NCBI GenBank assembly: GCA_024741835.1
Contig: JAENRP010000187.1
Coordinates: forward strand, 1-64,000
Length of the DNA stretch: 64,000 nucleotides
Reading direction: 5' to 3'
Source: Diplocarpon mali
Taxonomy: Eukaryota > Ascomycota > Leotiomycetes > Helotiales > Drepanopezizaceae
Shown: in pieces, positions 1-11,185 of the stretch
Position numbering within the stretch: position 1 is the stretch's first letter
Layout of the letters: each line of letters starts with the position of its first letter
Notes under the pieces: model-generated
What the model was told of the DNA's origin: nothing
Database searches by the model: none
Seen by the model: the letters and a program-made list of their open reading frames with translations, nothing else
Translations under genes and position numbers: made by a program

Positions 1-886
1 CCCCTCCCCTCTCCCTCCTCTCCCCGCTGGAATCCTCTGCCTAGCCACAACAGACGCTTTCGGCCCCGCTCAGCGCTCCGGTGGCGAATCCCAAGTGCAC
101 CCCGTTGTAAGAGACCAGGCCGGCTCCAGGATGTTGTAGCGGTGAGCACGTCCTCCCACCAATCATCCAGCCCGGGTCGAGGTCCGACTGTGGGAAGCCA
201 GCTAGAGAGCTGGAGCTCAGGCCCCACACCCCCACACCCACACCTCCCCCCTAAGCGAAAAATAATGTCGACGGCCTGATCCGCTTCTCTCCTCGGATCT
301 CTGCTCTCTTCCTCTTCTCCCTCCCCATTCTCAATCCCCAACAGACAACGAAGTCACCCTACAATTCACTTTGTACACCCCCCGCAGCACCTTACCCTTC
401 GTCGAAATCATGCCACCGGCTATCGTAGAGCTGTGAACGCCCACTGCGGGCGTGCGAACCCAGCACGCCCGTAGTCCTTCAGCCAACGAGACTTTCAAAA
501 CTATCGACTTCGACGAAGACCTCAGACTCGACCGTCTCAGCTGCAGTCTCCTGCACTACGAGTCTGCCCAGTACAACAGAATACAGATCAAGCGGCGCTC
601 TTGGCTCGGAGGAGCGAAAATCTGTGCGCGCGCCACCAAACCAATCTCTCCCCTCGGTACCCGGAATTAGAGAATCGGGAAAGAGAGAAAGAGAGAAAGA
701 AAAAAAAAAAACATCTCCCCCTCTACCGAATTCCCTGTGCCCAATCGGCTTCTGAGACTCTAATTGAGTGCCCTCGACGCCAGCTCCGGACCGAGTATCA
801 GGTCTTTTCATAAATACACCCATACTTCAGTCCGACCCATTACAAACAGTTCCCTTCAACACTACCTACACTACCAAGCCGTCGCA
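1..886. promoter_or_regulatory. upstream region of the first gene
   Basis: I see no convincing gene here. The stretch is CT/GA-rich, with a purine run near 680-712, and leads directly into the ATG at 887. A short upstream reading frame at 410-436 (8 codons, ATG in good context) could be a uORF if transcription starts before 400, but nothing in the sequence proves this. Confidence 0.5.
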
Positions 887-2539
887 ATGTCTCGAAACAT
901 GCGACAGAGCTCCACCCCACCGCCGGCGCGGAAGGTGCAGCGGAGCAGTTCGCAGACAGCCCAAGGTTCCGACTCCGATGACGATTATGGCGGGGTCGAC
1001 GATATCTCGGGCAGCGAAGATGACGAGCCAGATGTGGAGGTGGCCGAGGAGCGGGCAATCATCTCGTCGGAAGGTGAAGACGATCCCGCAGCACCTCGGC
1101 CAGCCTCGGACGCATATGCCCCATGGGAAGGTTTGGACTGGCAGCCGGGAGACATGGCACCCCTTGACGGGAGCTTTTTTGAGCAGGAAATGCGGAAGAG
1201 CAGTTCAGTGGATGAGTCGCTCGATGAAGCCGCGGATCTCGGCAAGCATGTTCACTGGCAGGATCTGCAGGAGAGTGACTCGGAGACCATCGATTCCGAG
1301 GATGGTACGGAATGGTATGGGGATCTCTTCATGGACAAGAATGCACTTGATCCCGGCTTTCTCAGGCAAATAGAGAGAGATGACGGAAACGAACAATTCT
1401 CTGATGACGGTCTCTTCTATGGCGAGGCCGAAACTGACGACGATGATGATGATGATGATGCCGAAGCCTTTGATGAATCCAACGAAAATAGCGACTCGAG
1501 TGGTTACGACTGTGAGTTGCCAGCCGTCCTTGGCTGCTGCGTGTGTCTAGGCTAACCACTCCTAGCCGATGAATCAGGAATGACGACTGATGAAGAAGAA
1601 ACACCCGTCAAGTACATACCCCCCCAACGATCCGTTCTCCGGGCCACGTCAGAGGTCTCAACCTCATCCGAGGAGGTCACTCGCCGCCGCGTCCGGCGAC
1701 CGCCAGTTCGTGCATCCTGGACTCACAATAGCCATACCCCTTATGCCACCGTGGACATGAACTCCACCAAGGTGAAAGTCTTCAACCTGAACTCCTTTAG
1801 ACAGCGCATGAGGATGCAATCGGCCACAGCGTCCCCAATGACCATACCTCAGCAGAGCCTGTCTGCTCTCCAAGCCTCTCCGATGATCAGCAACTCTGGT
1901 AATATCATGATGAGCGCGATGATGTCAGACCCCTTCGACGACAGCGGAGTATCGGGTCAGGTGATGGGACCGCCCGAGGCATACTACCCCTGGACCAGTA
2001 TCGATGCCAGCGGATCGTACGCAACTCACGATAGCTCCTCCGGTGCCGCCTCGGAAGACTGTGATGATGAAGATCTCTGGAACATCGAGGATCTGATCGA
2101 ATTCGAAGCCTCCGAAGGAGAGGCCGAGGCAGGGCCATCCGACGAATGTCCCACCGATGCTCCCCCGTCATCGACACCTGCTCGTCCGACGACAGCCAAG
2201 AGCGAAGAGCAAGTGCATCCTCTGATAGATCATTTCAGCAGCGGCGTGGTCGGCTCTTTCCGCTTCAACCAGAACCGGCACCAACTTCTGAACCGGACTT
2301 CCGTCACCCGTGAGAGTCTTGCTTTTGGAAGCTCGCACCTGGAGGGCACGATCCGCGGCGTCAAGGCCGGGCGGCTCCAGCACGCCAACACCCCTATCAC
2401 TCCGGTCCGCAAGAGGAGACGACCTGTCTCTCTCGGCTCTGGCCCGGCTAGCCCCTCACCGTACACTCAAGCCGAGAAAAAGCGGAAATTGAATGCCGAG
2501 GCGAGACCCACGGGTCTGAAGAGATATCGGGCGTTGTAA
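887..2539 (+). CDS. acidic, Ser-rich nuclear-type protein, unknown function
   Basis: Two exons, 887-1511 and 1566-2539, encode about 532 residues. The intron (1512-1565) has a GTGAGT donor, a CTAAC branch and a TAG acceptor, and joins the frames exactly. I chose the ATG at 887 because the open frame upstream of it contains no other ATG. The first half is strongly acidic, with a run of six Asp codons around 1438-1460. The middle is Met/Ser-rich. The C-terminus has two basic clusters (RKRRRP and EKKRKLN, then GLKRYRAL) that look like nuclear localisation signals. The acidic body with a basic tail suggests a chromatin or transcription-associated role, but that is inference. I do not recognise a named domain. 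Confidence 0.8.
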
Positions 2540-3560
2540 CCGTGATAGAATACGCAGAGGATGGCATGTCCGAAAGGTTATCCCTGGCCTCTTGCTTGGA
2601 TTTCTTTTGTATCGCTTCCGGGACTCGGAAGATCCACGAACGCTCGCCTTAGATACGTGTGTTTTCTGTTTCTGTGTGATTCGTCTGGGGCTCATTTCGT
2701 ATGCTGTGCTTTTCAAAATTGATGCTAGGATGCTCGACTCCGTTAGATAGAGGCGCTACCAGGCACCATATGGAGATATCCTCGGCTCATCAGCTTGGTG
2801 TGAGCAGAAAATGGGGGAAGACAAAAGCAGAAAATTTAGCGTTGTTTAGTTTGTTGCTAGTCTTGCTGTTGCGTTGCGATGTGAACCGGACGCTGGTTGC
2901 TCGGAATTATTTCCTGGCCTGGCACCCAAGACACTGATTCCGATGCATGCATCACGAATCTTTTACGCTTGTAAATGTTCCGGTTACATTCGAGTGTCTG
3001 CTTAGCTTCGAACCCGCGTAAAACATATATATATATATATTTTTTTTTTTAAAAAAAAACCGTCCTATGCTTCTGCCGCTGACGTGAGCTCTATCAACAT
3101 CTCTGCGTGTAGAAAAGGTCAGAGACACTGGGCTTCATTGAGTTTTGTCAGCACTGTTGCAGAAATATTTCGCTGCATCTTCGAACAAGCTTTTCCATGT
3201 CGATACTATGAAATCCTTATTATCGATTTTTAAAGAACGAACTTCCTCGGCTCCCTTGTCAACCCATACTGTTTATTGATCTGTTCGGGTAAAACGTTTC
3301 ACAAAATATCATGGGTCACCTGGCCCCAATCTGATCAGCTTTTCTCTGGCTTCGGACCATGATCCTCGCGATTGTCGTCCTACAAAGATTGCACAAATTT
3401 TTCTGGGACCAACCTCGTATGAATCTATAATACGAGTTTGGCGTACCCTTTCGTGCAGCCCCTCACTACATTTCGCAACAGCTTGGATCTTCCTCTCAGC
3501 CACTCAAGTGTTGTGATTCCTTCCTGCTTCTTAGAAAATCGCAGGGCACACTCTAGTCGT
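2540..3560. other. intergenic, AT tract
   Basis: This is the 3' flank of the preceding gene. It contains a (TA)n block followed by a T run and an A run at about 3026-3060. I see no gene. Confidence 0.6.
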
Positions 3561-4494
3561 ACACGTCTCCTCCACCTTCACAAAGCGTCTCATCTGCGCC
3601 ACGGCAGCATTCGCTGCTCTCATGGGAGTGGCCTATGCAGCAACGGAAGAAACTACTGGGAGTCACTGCATTCACGGATAGTCCTACGGCGGCGAAGATG
3701 CAGCATGTTCTCTCGTGCACCGCGGTTTGGGAGAGAACCCCGTCGCTTCCCATGGCTTGAGGCACGATCTGCCTCTCGCGCCTGTGATCAAACCCCCACA
3801 TCCGAGATTCCTCCTGTACGGAGGAGTCAAGCCTACTCAAGGGCCCTCGTGCAGCATCTACGTCCCAGCGACCAAACCGGCCCTCGCCCCCATCATGGTA
3901 GCACTCCATTTTTGCACTGGCACCGGCCCAGGATACTTCAGGAACTCTCGGTATGCAGACCTCGCCGATACCAAGGGCTTCGATAGTCATCTACCCGACG
4001 GCCCCTTCTGTCAGCATCTCTTTGAATTTCAGGAAGCCCGAAGTCCCCAGATCCAGAATCTCCCTCTGCTGCCCACCCGTGTTCCCCCGGGAGCAATGAC
4101 GGTGCGAACGGGCTCTCAACGCAGCCTGCTCAAGCTTGGGGGGGGGTATGGCAAGGAGCTACGACCCTGGTCACAACGGCACGCGAACCAAGATGTTGAT
4201 GTGAGCTCTCCGGGACAAAACACCGCCCCGACCGGTGGAACTAACCGCCGGCATAGTCGGCACGGGACTTCAGATGTCCTCTTCCCCCTCGCTCACCTGG
4301 CCGACACGCTGGGGCAGTGGTCGAGTCTCCTGGGCGTCTCACTGGCCCAGAACATCCCGGATTCTCCGCAGGCCAACTACACCAAGATCGTCTACGGGAA
4401 GGGGACTGAGCTGGTCGGGTACGAAACTCGAGGCGTGGCACACACGCTTCCTCTCTTTGCAAATGTCGAACTTGAGCTCTTCGGTATCGTGTAG
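3560..4494 (+). pseudogene. decayed CE1 acetyl-xylan-esterase-like gene
   Basis: Pieces of a secreted carbohydrate esterase of family CE1 (acetyl xylan / feruloyl esterase, poly-hydroxybutyrate depolymerase-like) are readable in different frames. A signal-peptide-like stretch (LICATAAFAALMGVAYA) at about 3585-3640 runs into a stop. The frame at 3850-3978 carries the family's VALHFCTGTGPGYF and ADLADTKGF motifs. One extra base near 3980 then shifts the frame: IVIYPTAP continues in another frame. The catalytic-serine region (expected GSSSGAMMT) is reduced to PPGAMT near 4095. A G9 tract at 4138-4146 sits at another frame break. The C-terminal part is well preserved, including SYDPGHNGTRTKMLI, a plausible intron at 4201-4256 and SPQANYTKIVYGKGT with GVAHTLPL. 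The frameshifts plus the missing nucleophile segment argue for a pseudogene. A single assembly error could explain the G9 break but not all of the damage. Confidence 0.75.
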
Positions 4495-5134
4495 GTGAGG
4501 GATTGCTGTCACTTGTGTATGTATGTATACGTATGTATACGTATACATGATAAGACTACATACACATGCCCTTGCTTTCAAAAAACAGACACGTACTCGT
4601 CAGGCTATATTGCTGACTTTGAGCCTGCTATGCCGCTCGTGCGATACCGTCAAACGAGGTCGAGGGCCACTTTTACCACCGCAATATCAAGAGTGCTCAA
4701 CTCTTATCCTCCCACGCTTGGGATGTCCTGCTCTTCAATGAATCGCGTGTCCTCTGCCTCCTCCTCGCATCAGCCATCGCCCTTGCTTGCCAGACCCATC
4801 CTAAACCAGCTAGTGCATCTCGGCTAACCGAACATCTCACAACGACATCTGCTCATTCGACACGGAGTCTCATACGAGAAATGCGACTATGTCCTCTCGG
4901 GACTCGGGATCAGGTACGGAGGTAAGGGCCGCGGAATTCTGTACCGTGTCAGCAATCTGTCTTCTCTGTTCGCGTTTTGTTGTTTTCGCCTCGACTCGCA
5001 CTCTTTCTCGTCTCCCCCACACGCTCCACGTGTGCCGGCTCCACCATTTAAGCGTCGCTCTTGGTCTCCCTGATGTATCTTCTCGCTGATACCCTCTCGA
5101 CTGCTTTCCGTGTGAGCGCCAACAGCTTGTCGCA
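4495..5134. other. intergenic
   Basis: A short GTATGTATAC-type repeat lies near 4517-4550, and CACGTG occurs in the promoter of the next gene at about 5027. The reading frames at 4600-4830 do not resemble a protein I can name. Confidence 0.5.
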
Positions 5135-6631
5135 ATGGGCGTGCTGGTACGTTCCCAGACCGTCGTCACGACCACTCCGGCTGATGATTTCCCTCGCGAC
5201 TCCTACACGGCCAAGAGACTGACCTCGAATCTCCAGTCGATCCTCTCTTCTTCATCCTCGCTGAAATCCTCTCTCCGTCCCCCAGCCTTCTCACCGGGCT
5301 ATACGCCCTCGTCCTGGTACCACTTCTCTCTCCGGACCATCGTGATTGCGCTCCTGCCGACACTCGCTCTCTTGGGTGCGTACTGTACCTGGACGCTCGC
5401 GAGCTGCAATGGGACGTTCAAGTCTATCTTTGCGCTCATCGCCTCCGAGAACCCGAAGTTCCCGGGGACGGACGACGCTCTGCTGACGGCCTACACGGAT
5501 GTGGGCTGGCTGGATCGTCAGCTCACCGTCCTGGTCACTTTCTTTGCGCCGGTGGTGGACTTGGACCAGGGCGCCCTCACCCTCTTTACCATCTTCGCGA
5601 CGGGTCAGTTCGGGGCGGTATGGACGTTGATGGTCATGGAGAGCATGCGCATGGGCAATCGGGGGAGAGTCGTGAGTTTGTATGTTCCCCGCCTCGGAGG
5701 CAGCCCGTGTCGTTTCCCGTACTCACTCCGAGGCAGTATCGGGACCGTAGCCCTCATATTCCAGAACATCCCCTACGCCGTCACGGTGCCCACCTGGCTC
5801 CTGCTGCACCTCCTCTCCTCACCAGTCGCCCGGCCGTTCCCGGGAACGCATGCCAGCAGCGTCCTGCTCATTGACCCCTGGGATCTCGGCATCCTTCCCG
5901 CCTCGGTCACAGTAGGCTTCATCATCCCCTCCATCCTCACGTCAATCCACCCCCCGGGTCCGGTGCCGGCAACCACCCACCAGCGGCTCATCGCCCTGTG
6001 GCAGGCCTTTCCCCTCTGGACGGTCACGGCGCACTACACGCTGCGCTCCACCCTCCGCTGGCTCTCCCACCAGATCTTCGGGCCGAAGGCCGTCGGCTCG
6101 CGCCCCCAGACCGCGCTCGGCACGTCGTACCTGAGCAACGCCCGGCACGTCTACCGCTTCGTCCTCTTCCTCTGCATCGGCACCCACGTCCCGATCCTGG
6201 CGCTGGCCCTCGTCCCGGACTGGGCCATCCCCTCCGCGGCGCCGACGCTCGCGCACTACGCCAGCGAGTCCCTGGCGTCGGTGTACGTCCCCTACCTGCC
6301 GCTCCCCGCGCACCAGGTCTCCTCGCAGGCCGAGGGCGCCCACACGTTCCTCCTCTGGGACCTGTACGTCGGCTCTCTCGCCTTCATCTGCTGGGCGGTC
6401 CTGCTCTACCGCAACGCCACCACGGAGAAGGCCGTGGTGGACCCGCACACGAGCCTGCCCATCTACCGGGAGCTGCTGCTGGGCCAGAGGACCGAGGATG
6501 GGATGGCGTGGAGGAAGCTCGTGGGTAAGGTTGTGCTGTGGACGGTCATCGGGGGCCCGATCGGAGCGCTGGCGGTGCTGCTGTGGGAGAGGGATGCGAT
6601 TGTACGGCAGAAGATCAAGCAAGGGATGTGA
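5135..6631 (+). CDS. multi-pass integral membrane protein, secondary-metabolite type
   Basis: The frame is open throughout, but it contains an in-frame 57-nt intron at 5680-5736 (GTATGT donor, GGCAG acceptor). Removing the intron joins RVVSF to IGTVALIFQN, giving about 479 residues instead of 498. I see eight or more hydrophobic segments, including TIVIALLPTLALLGAYCTW, the stretch around TLFTIFATG, a segment near VTVGFIIPSI, one near YRFVLFLCIG, the stretch around LAFICWAVLL and KVVLWTVIGGPIGALAVLL. The general plan (about 480 residues, a LIFQNIPYAV-like core and a W/P-rich middle) recalls the integral membrane proteins encoded beside indole-diterpene and meroterpenoid genes (PaxA/AtmA-like). 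This is resemblance only. No prenyltransferase, cyclase or P450 gene is nearby, so a metabolite-cluster role is unsupported here. Codon use is very GC-rich. Confidence 0.8.
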   Translation: MGVLVRSQTVVTTTPADDFPRDSYTAKRLTSNLQSILSSSSSLKSSLRPPAFSPGYTPSSWYHFSLRTIVIALLPTLALLGAYCTWTLASCNGTFKSIFALIASENPKFPGTDDALLTAYTDVGWLDRQLTVLVTFFAPVVDLDQGALTLFTIFATGQFGAVWTLMVMESMRMGNRGRVVSLYVPRLGGSPCRFPYSLRGSIGTVALIFQNIPYAVTVPTWLLLHLLSSPVARPFPGTHASSVLLIDPWDLGILPASVTVGFIIPSILTSIHPPGPVPATTHQRLIALWQAFPLWTVTAHYTLRSTLRWLSHQIFGPKAVGSRPQTALGTSYLSNARHVYRFVLFLCIGTHVPILALALVPDWAIPSAAPTLAHYASESLASVYVPYLPLPAHQVSSQAEGAHTFLLWDLYVGSLAFICWAVLLYRNATTEKAVVDPHTSLPIYRELLLGQRTEDGMAWRKLVGKVVLWTVIGGPIGALAVLLWERDAIVRQKIKQGM

Positions 6632-7123
6632 GATGGGGGAGCTTGGCAGGTGGGAGCAAGCCGGGCTGCCATCTGGTGGGGACTTGCAAGGACATCTGTG
6701 TGCATGGGCTCGCAACTCGGCGCACTCGGGCAGCACAACGAACAGCCCGTGTGGAAGTCTGTCCGCCGATCCTCGCCTGCCACTGCTCTGTTGGCGGTGC
6801 TTGCCCGGATGCTGTACTGCCACTCGGCGGAACCTTGGAGCCTGGTAGGGATAGAGCGCATGACTTGGCCAGGAGATACGATGCGGGAAACAAGCCCGAT
6901 AGAATGCCAATTTAGAATAGATTACCAGCTACGGATTACGCGTGCCCCCGCGACATCCACTAAACACCAATCCAACTCCGAGAAATGCTGCAACGTCATT
7001 ACCGAGTCGTTATCCTTCCGTCTAAAAGCCATCCTAAACTCTCCACCATAGAAAATGATTGATATCTGATCACAAAGGTTCCATCTCGGTCCATGAGTTG
7101 ATCCGGCAACCAGGCAGGCCATC
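6632..7123. other. convergent 3' flanks
   Basis: This is the shared downstream space between the membrane-protein gene (+) and the TBC gene (-). I see no gene. Confidence 0.6.
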
Positions 7124-9625
7124 TCAAGCCTCAGCGGCATCCTTTTTCTTCTTCCCAAAACCGATTGCCTTCCTCGTGCCGCTCCGGGCCACCCCCGCTG
7201 GCCCATCCAGCCCGCTACCGGGCTTCTCTGCTCTCTCCTTCATCTCCCTCTCCTCCGCATAACCTTTCCTCCGCTCCGCGCGGCCCCTTTCGATAGTATC
7301 CTGGCTCAGATGACCAAAGCCGTTTCTCCTCTTGAAGCAAGTTTCCATCAAGACATTGCAATCAACCAGCTTTCTCGGAATGGTCTGCACGACCTGAAAA
7401 ATCTCCATCGGGTCGGAGACGGCCCTGATTTCAGGCTCGCCGATTTTGAAAATCGTCAGAGAGATGCGGAAGAGTGTCTTGCTGCCCTCGCAGAAGAACG
7501 AGTCCCACACCCTTAGAGTAGACTCGATAGGAAGAGTGCCAATGAAGCAAGACATGAACCAGGCTGTGGTGCACAACGTGATGGGAGGAAGACGGAGCGT
7601 GGAAGGAGGTAGGGAGGAACCGTCGAGTTCGCCCCCAATTTTGGCCCAAACTTGAGGCATCATGTCTTTGATGCTCGTCATCAGGACTCCGAGGTCGACG
7701 TTGGCACCTTCGAGGTTCAGTTCGTGGGTACCGGGTAGGTAGACCCCTGTTATGATGTTCAGCATCCAGAACGCCTTCTCCTCTTCCATGAAGAGAAGCA
7801 GGAGACCAGCGATGAAATTGAGAGATTGACAATACCCGATACGCGGGTTGTAAATGGCGAAAGCTTGCAGGACCCGGCGCAGGGCCTGCAGCATCGGCGT
7901 TTCGGGCTCGACTTGCTGGCTCTCGCGGACTTCGCCTGGAGAGAGATCTGACGGGTCGGGTTTGAATCTAATGTTGTCGGGGAATGTACGGTTGAGATCC
8001 CGCTCAATGATCTCCTGATCTGTCTCGTTGACATCGCCTGCTGCAGCTCGCTTGACAAGGTCTGTATACTTGCCGTAATTTTTGGCTACCAGCGCCGGGC
8101 CACCAGCATACCAGAACCATGCGTCGCCTCTCCAGTCGGGTGGAATGCCCTTGCGGATGAATCTCTTCACCTTGGCCGACTTGGGAGGGAAGCGGATCGG
8201 GCGATCGGTGACGAGGTGGTTATCTTTGAGAAGCGCGATCCATTTCTTCCGCCGTCGCGCCAGATATTCGTTGTAAGGCCCATTCCATGCCTCATACTGC
8301 GCCAATGAAACGTGTTGTGTTGTCTTGCGAAACCCATACCGGTCCCTCGTCTCGTCAAAGATCGGTGCTACCCTAGAAGTTCGACCTGGATTCGGAAGTG
8401 GTTGATCTGCAAGTTGTCTGTCCGGAGGAATCAACGTTCTCTCACCTACCACAGGAAGCTCCTCATGGGCCATTCCGGCTGTCCGAAACATTTGGTGAGA
8501 ATCCGGTACTGTCACCGTATTGTTCGGGGCCGTGAGTAGTTCGTTGAATGCGTGAGGGTCCGGCAAAGGCTTGTCTTTACTTCTCGTCGTATCTGGCTCC
8601 ATGACAGAATCATGCATGGTCTGGTGAAGCATTGAATTCCTCGTCTGCCGCGAATCCCCCGTAGCGGATCTCGTTTCACCATTGTCTTCGGCCTCCGAGT
8701 CTATGAAGCCGCCTTCATACATCCCAATGGCATCGTCAACACTCATCCCTTCGTCCCGGAGGTATATGGAAGTCGCTGAGCTACTCTTAGTGATGATACT
8801 ACTTCTCTCTGTCCCACTTGTTCCCACAAAGCTCGAGCTGGTGGTGATCGCGGAGCGGAAACTAGTCCGTGCTTCCTCGTCCTCGAAACCATTAGACCGA
8901 GGGATAGGATCTCTTCGGTGAGCAGAGTAATTGCTGTCTGGCGGGTTGATCGGCTGTCGCGATCTGTGATGCGGGTTGTTGAGATTACGCTGGCGGGAGT
9001 ATATGGAATCGGGGGCCTGGTAGTCGGGAATCGAGGCAGAGGGCCGTATTTGATATGTAGCCAGATTGTTGGGCGCTTGCGAGAAAGAAGTTGTGAAGCC
9101 TTGGTCTCGGAATGAATCAAGGTCGGTCGGAGTTTGTAGTTCGTCGTGAGCGCGGGGGGCGAAGGTAGCTGAAGGTTGCATGACAGGTTTTGGAGAGTCG
9201 TCCCGGCGGCGTAGGCTGGCTTGTCGAGTTTGAGAGAAGGCCTCCCCATAATCCTGTGTGTCCGGAGTGTGCCGCCCATCCGGGGGATTGGGCTTGTACC
9301 CATTGTTCAGAGCTCGGAGTCTCGATACCTCGGACGGTTTCCTGTGGACAACTGGCGGAGCAGTAAATGACCGTTCTTTCGCGTGTAAGTGGTGCGAGGC
9401 AGTCGGGTGTTGATAGTAGTCTTCCCTTGACATCATAGGAAGCAGCTGTGGGATTTGCGGAGCGTTTGCAGATATAGGTGGCGAGGGTATTGAAGGATGC
9501 GAGCGCTTGGATGCTGTTCGTGGGCGGACAGGATATAGACTGAACTTCATGCTACGTTGTCTCTTGACCTGCTGGCTCTCGATGTCCGAACCTTCGTACA
9601 CGGCGCCGTTGGATGCATTTGCCAT
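7124..9625 (-). CDS. TBC-domain Rab GTPase-activating protein (Msb3/Gyp3-like)
   Basis: One uninterrupted frame of 833 codons starts at the ATG ending at 9625. The first 430 residues are Ser/Pro/Arg-rich and probably disordered. From about residue 485 a TBC (Tre-2/Bub2/Cdc16) domain is clear. KGIPPDWRGDAWFWYAGG is followed by the arginine-finger motif IERDLNRTFPD (R546) and the glutamine-finger motif YCQSLNFIAG (Q600). The dual-finger residues are therefore intact and GAP activity is expected. The WRG-AW-YAGG form is closest to the yeast Msb3/Msb4/Gyp3 group, which acts on Sec4/Ypt-type Rabs in polarised secretion and on vacuolar Rabs; assignment to that subgroup is from memory of the motif. 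The C-terminus is Lys-rich (GFGKKKKDAAEA). Confidence 0.9.
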   Translation of the reverse strand: MANASNGAVYEGSDIESQQVKRQRSMKFSLYPVRPRTASKRSHPSIPSPPISANAPQIPQLLPMMSREDYYQHPTASHHLHAKERSFTAPPVVHRKPSEVSRLRALNNGYKPNPPDGRHTPDTQDYGEAFSQTRQASLRRRDDSPKPVMQPSATFAPRAHDELQTPTDLDSFRDQGFTTSFSQAPNNLATYQIRPSASIPDYQAPDSIYSRQRNLNNPHHRSRQPINPPDSNYSAHRRDPIPRSNGFEDEEARTSFRSAITTSSSFVGTSGTERSSIITKSSSATSIYLRDEGMSVDDAIGMYEGGFIDSEAEDNGETRSATGDSRQTRNSMLHQTMHDSVMEPDTTRSKDKPLPDPHAFNELLTAPNNTVTVPDSHQMFRTAGMAHEELPVVGERTLIPPDRQLADQPLPNPGRTSRVAPIFDETRDRYGFRKTTQHVSLAQYEAWNGPYNEYLARRRKKWIALLKDNHLVTDRPIRFPPKSAKVKRFIRKGIPPDWRGDAWFWYAGGPALVAKNYGKYTDLVKRAAAGDVNETDQEIIERDLNRTFPDNIRFKPDPSDLSPGEVRESQQVEPETPMLQALRRVLQAFAIYNPRIGYCQSLNFIAGLLLLFMEEEKAFWMLNIITGVYLPGTHELNLEGANVDLGVLMTSIKDMMPQVWAKIGGELDGSSLPPSTLRLPPITLCTTAWFMSCFIGTLPIESTLRVWDSFFCEGSKTLFRISLTIFKIGEPEIRAVSDPMEIFQVVQTIPRKLVDCNVLMETCFKRRNGFGHLSQDTIERGRAERRKGYAEEREMKERAEKPGSGLDGPAGVARSGTRKAIGFGKKKKDAAEA

Positions 9626-11185
9626 GATTGTCTCCTCCCAGCTGCAATGCTGTCCGGTTGCTGCCGTCCTCCTGCCCTAATGCCTTTTGAGTTTCGCGAC
9701 GTTGTCTCAGGTTCCTCGACTCATGAAGCCCGGTGGTGACGATCCTTCACTGCTTTCCGGACTGTCTATTGGCGGGGTGCGATCCTGTGCAGCTTCAATT
9801 GTGCTTCAGCTTTCTCCTGAGGTCGAAGGTAGTCGGGGCGAGGCAAAGTAGGACGGATCGATGGCAGAGTTGGATGTCGAGACACGAACATGTGCATTGC
9901 TCTGAACTCTGGGGTGACCTCGTTTGCGACCGTGTTGTGTTAAGCTACCGCACGCCCTGACAAACATGATCTTTCGTGCACCGTCGGGAGACCGTACCAA
10001 GATCCTGACGAGACAGTCCGTGTCCGTTCTCCTGATGTAGAGTTGAGTAATATTGTATTGCAGATTGGACACGAATAGAGTTAGATACTTTACGGACGGC
10101 CCTCGGCTCCAAATTTGCGATCCCGTTACTGCTGATGTTCCGGTTGGCTCGGACAGGGTCTCGGACCCAAACAAAACATGATGAGTGAGCGAGCACTTCA
10201 CGACTTACGAGTAATCTCAGTACACAATCTGTAATGATGTTTTTGTTATACTACGATCCGTCATCACCAGTCACAGGATGAATCTGCACACCAGGCTGTG
10301 GTCCATAGCTGGGGAAATTAGGTGCCTTTGGTGCCTTGTTGGTTGGGATATGAGAATAGGGGTAATACTTTGGCAATTTCAATTGCATCTTGTCTAGTTT
10401 GGGCCCGTTACTTGCGCCAGGTCACCAAACTATGAGACGGCTAAGTTATGCCAACGTTCACTAACTCTACTAAGTGAGCCACGAATTCCCCTCGGCATGC
10501 TGGTGTCTCTCATCTGCCCCTCTCCTCTCCCTTCCCTCCCTCTCCTTGTGCATAGAAATCTCGCAAGCATAAGCGGTGGACAAGTCTCTATGACTGTGGC
10601 CAAGACGAACTTTCTTAAGATTCACAGTCACAGGGAAGAGACGAAGCATTGGTGCTTCGGCCTGTAGTGTTGGAATAGCTTCGTCCTCCAGCAAGACAGG
10701 TCCGACTCATCTTCCAAAGCCGACTGTGCAGGAAAAGAGTGAGGAGGTGCGAGAGTTTCATCTGCCTCGGAGACAGACGTAGATGAAATCTTGCATAGTA
10801 ATTCGAAAATATCCCTCTCCACTAACAAACGCAGATTAGGATATGCATGTTCACCCTCCCCCTATTGGAAGGCTTGCGTAGTATGTACTCAGGCACACCT
10901 GAACAGTTGGGCAAGCACATAAAAGAGGGGGACCAGAGGCGAAAAAATACCTACAAAGACGGCGATATTTAGCACAAAAACCATGCGTCGATACGTTTTA
11001 GAAGTTGTCTCCGTGTTCTGTTGCCCGTCTGCACTCGTAGCTGGCAGACTATCGCGTCTCCGCGGAAACCAAGTGAATACTGGCATACTATCAACCAAAC
11101 GCCTTCCCCACCCTCCCTTCGATATGACTCTCCACGTGTGCCCTTCAATGTCCAAGCTTCTGCTGCTAATTTCGTCGCATGCGTC
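9626..11185. other. intergenic, no confident gene
   Basis: This lies between the TBC gene's 5' end and the 3' end of atx1. The only protein-like piece is a minus-strand frame at 10889-11155 (88 codons) ending in a hydrophobic stretch (VFVLNIAVFVGIFSPLVPLF) like a tail anchor. It could also be 3' UTR of atx1. I do not call it a gene. Confidence 0.45.

Noticed and set aside
5942..6910. 322-codon minus-strand frame over the membrane-protein gene
   Set aside because: It lies opposite a well-supported hydrophobic coding frame and consists of Arg/Ala/Gly/Pro filler typical of antisense GC-rich shadow.
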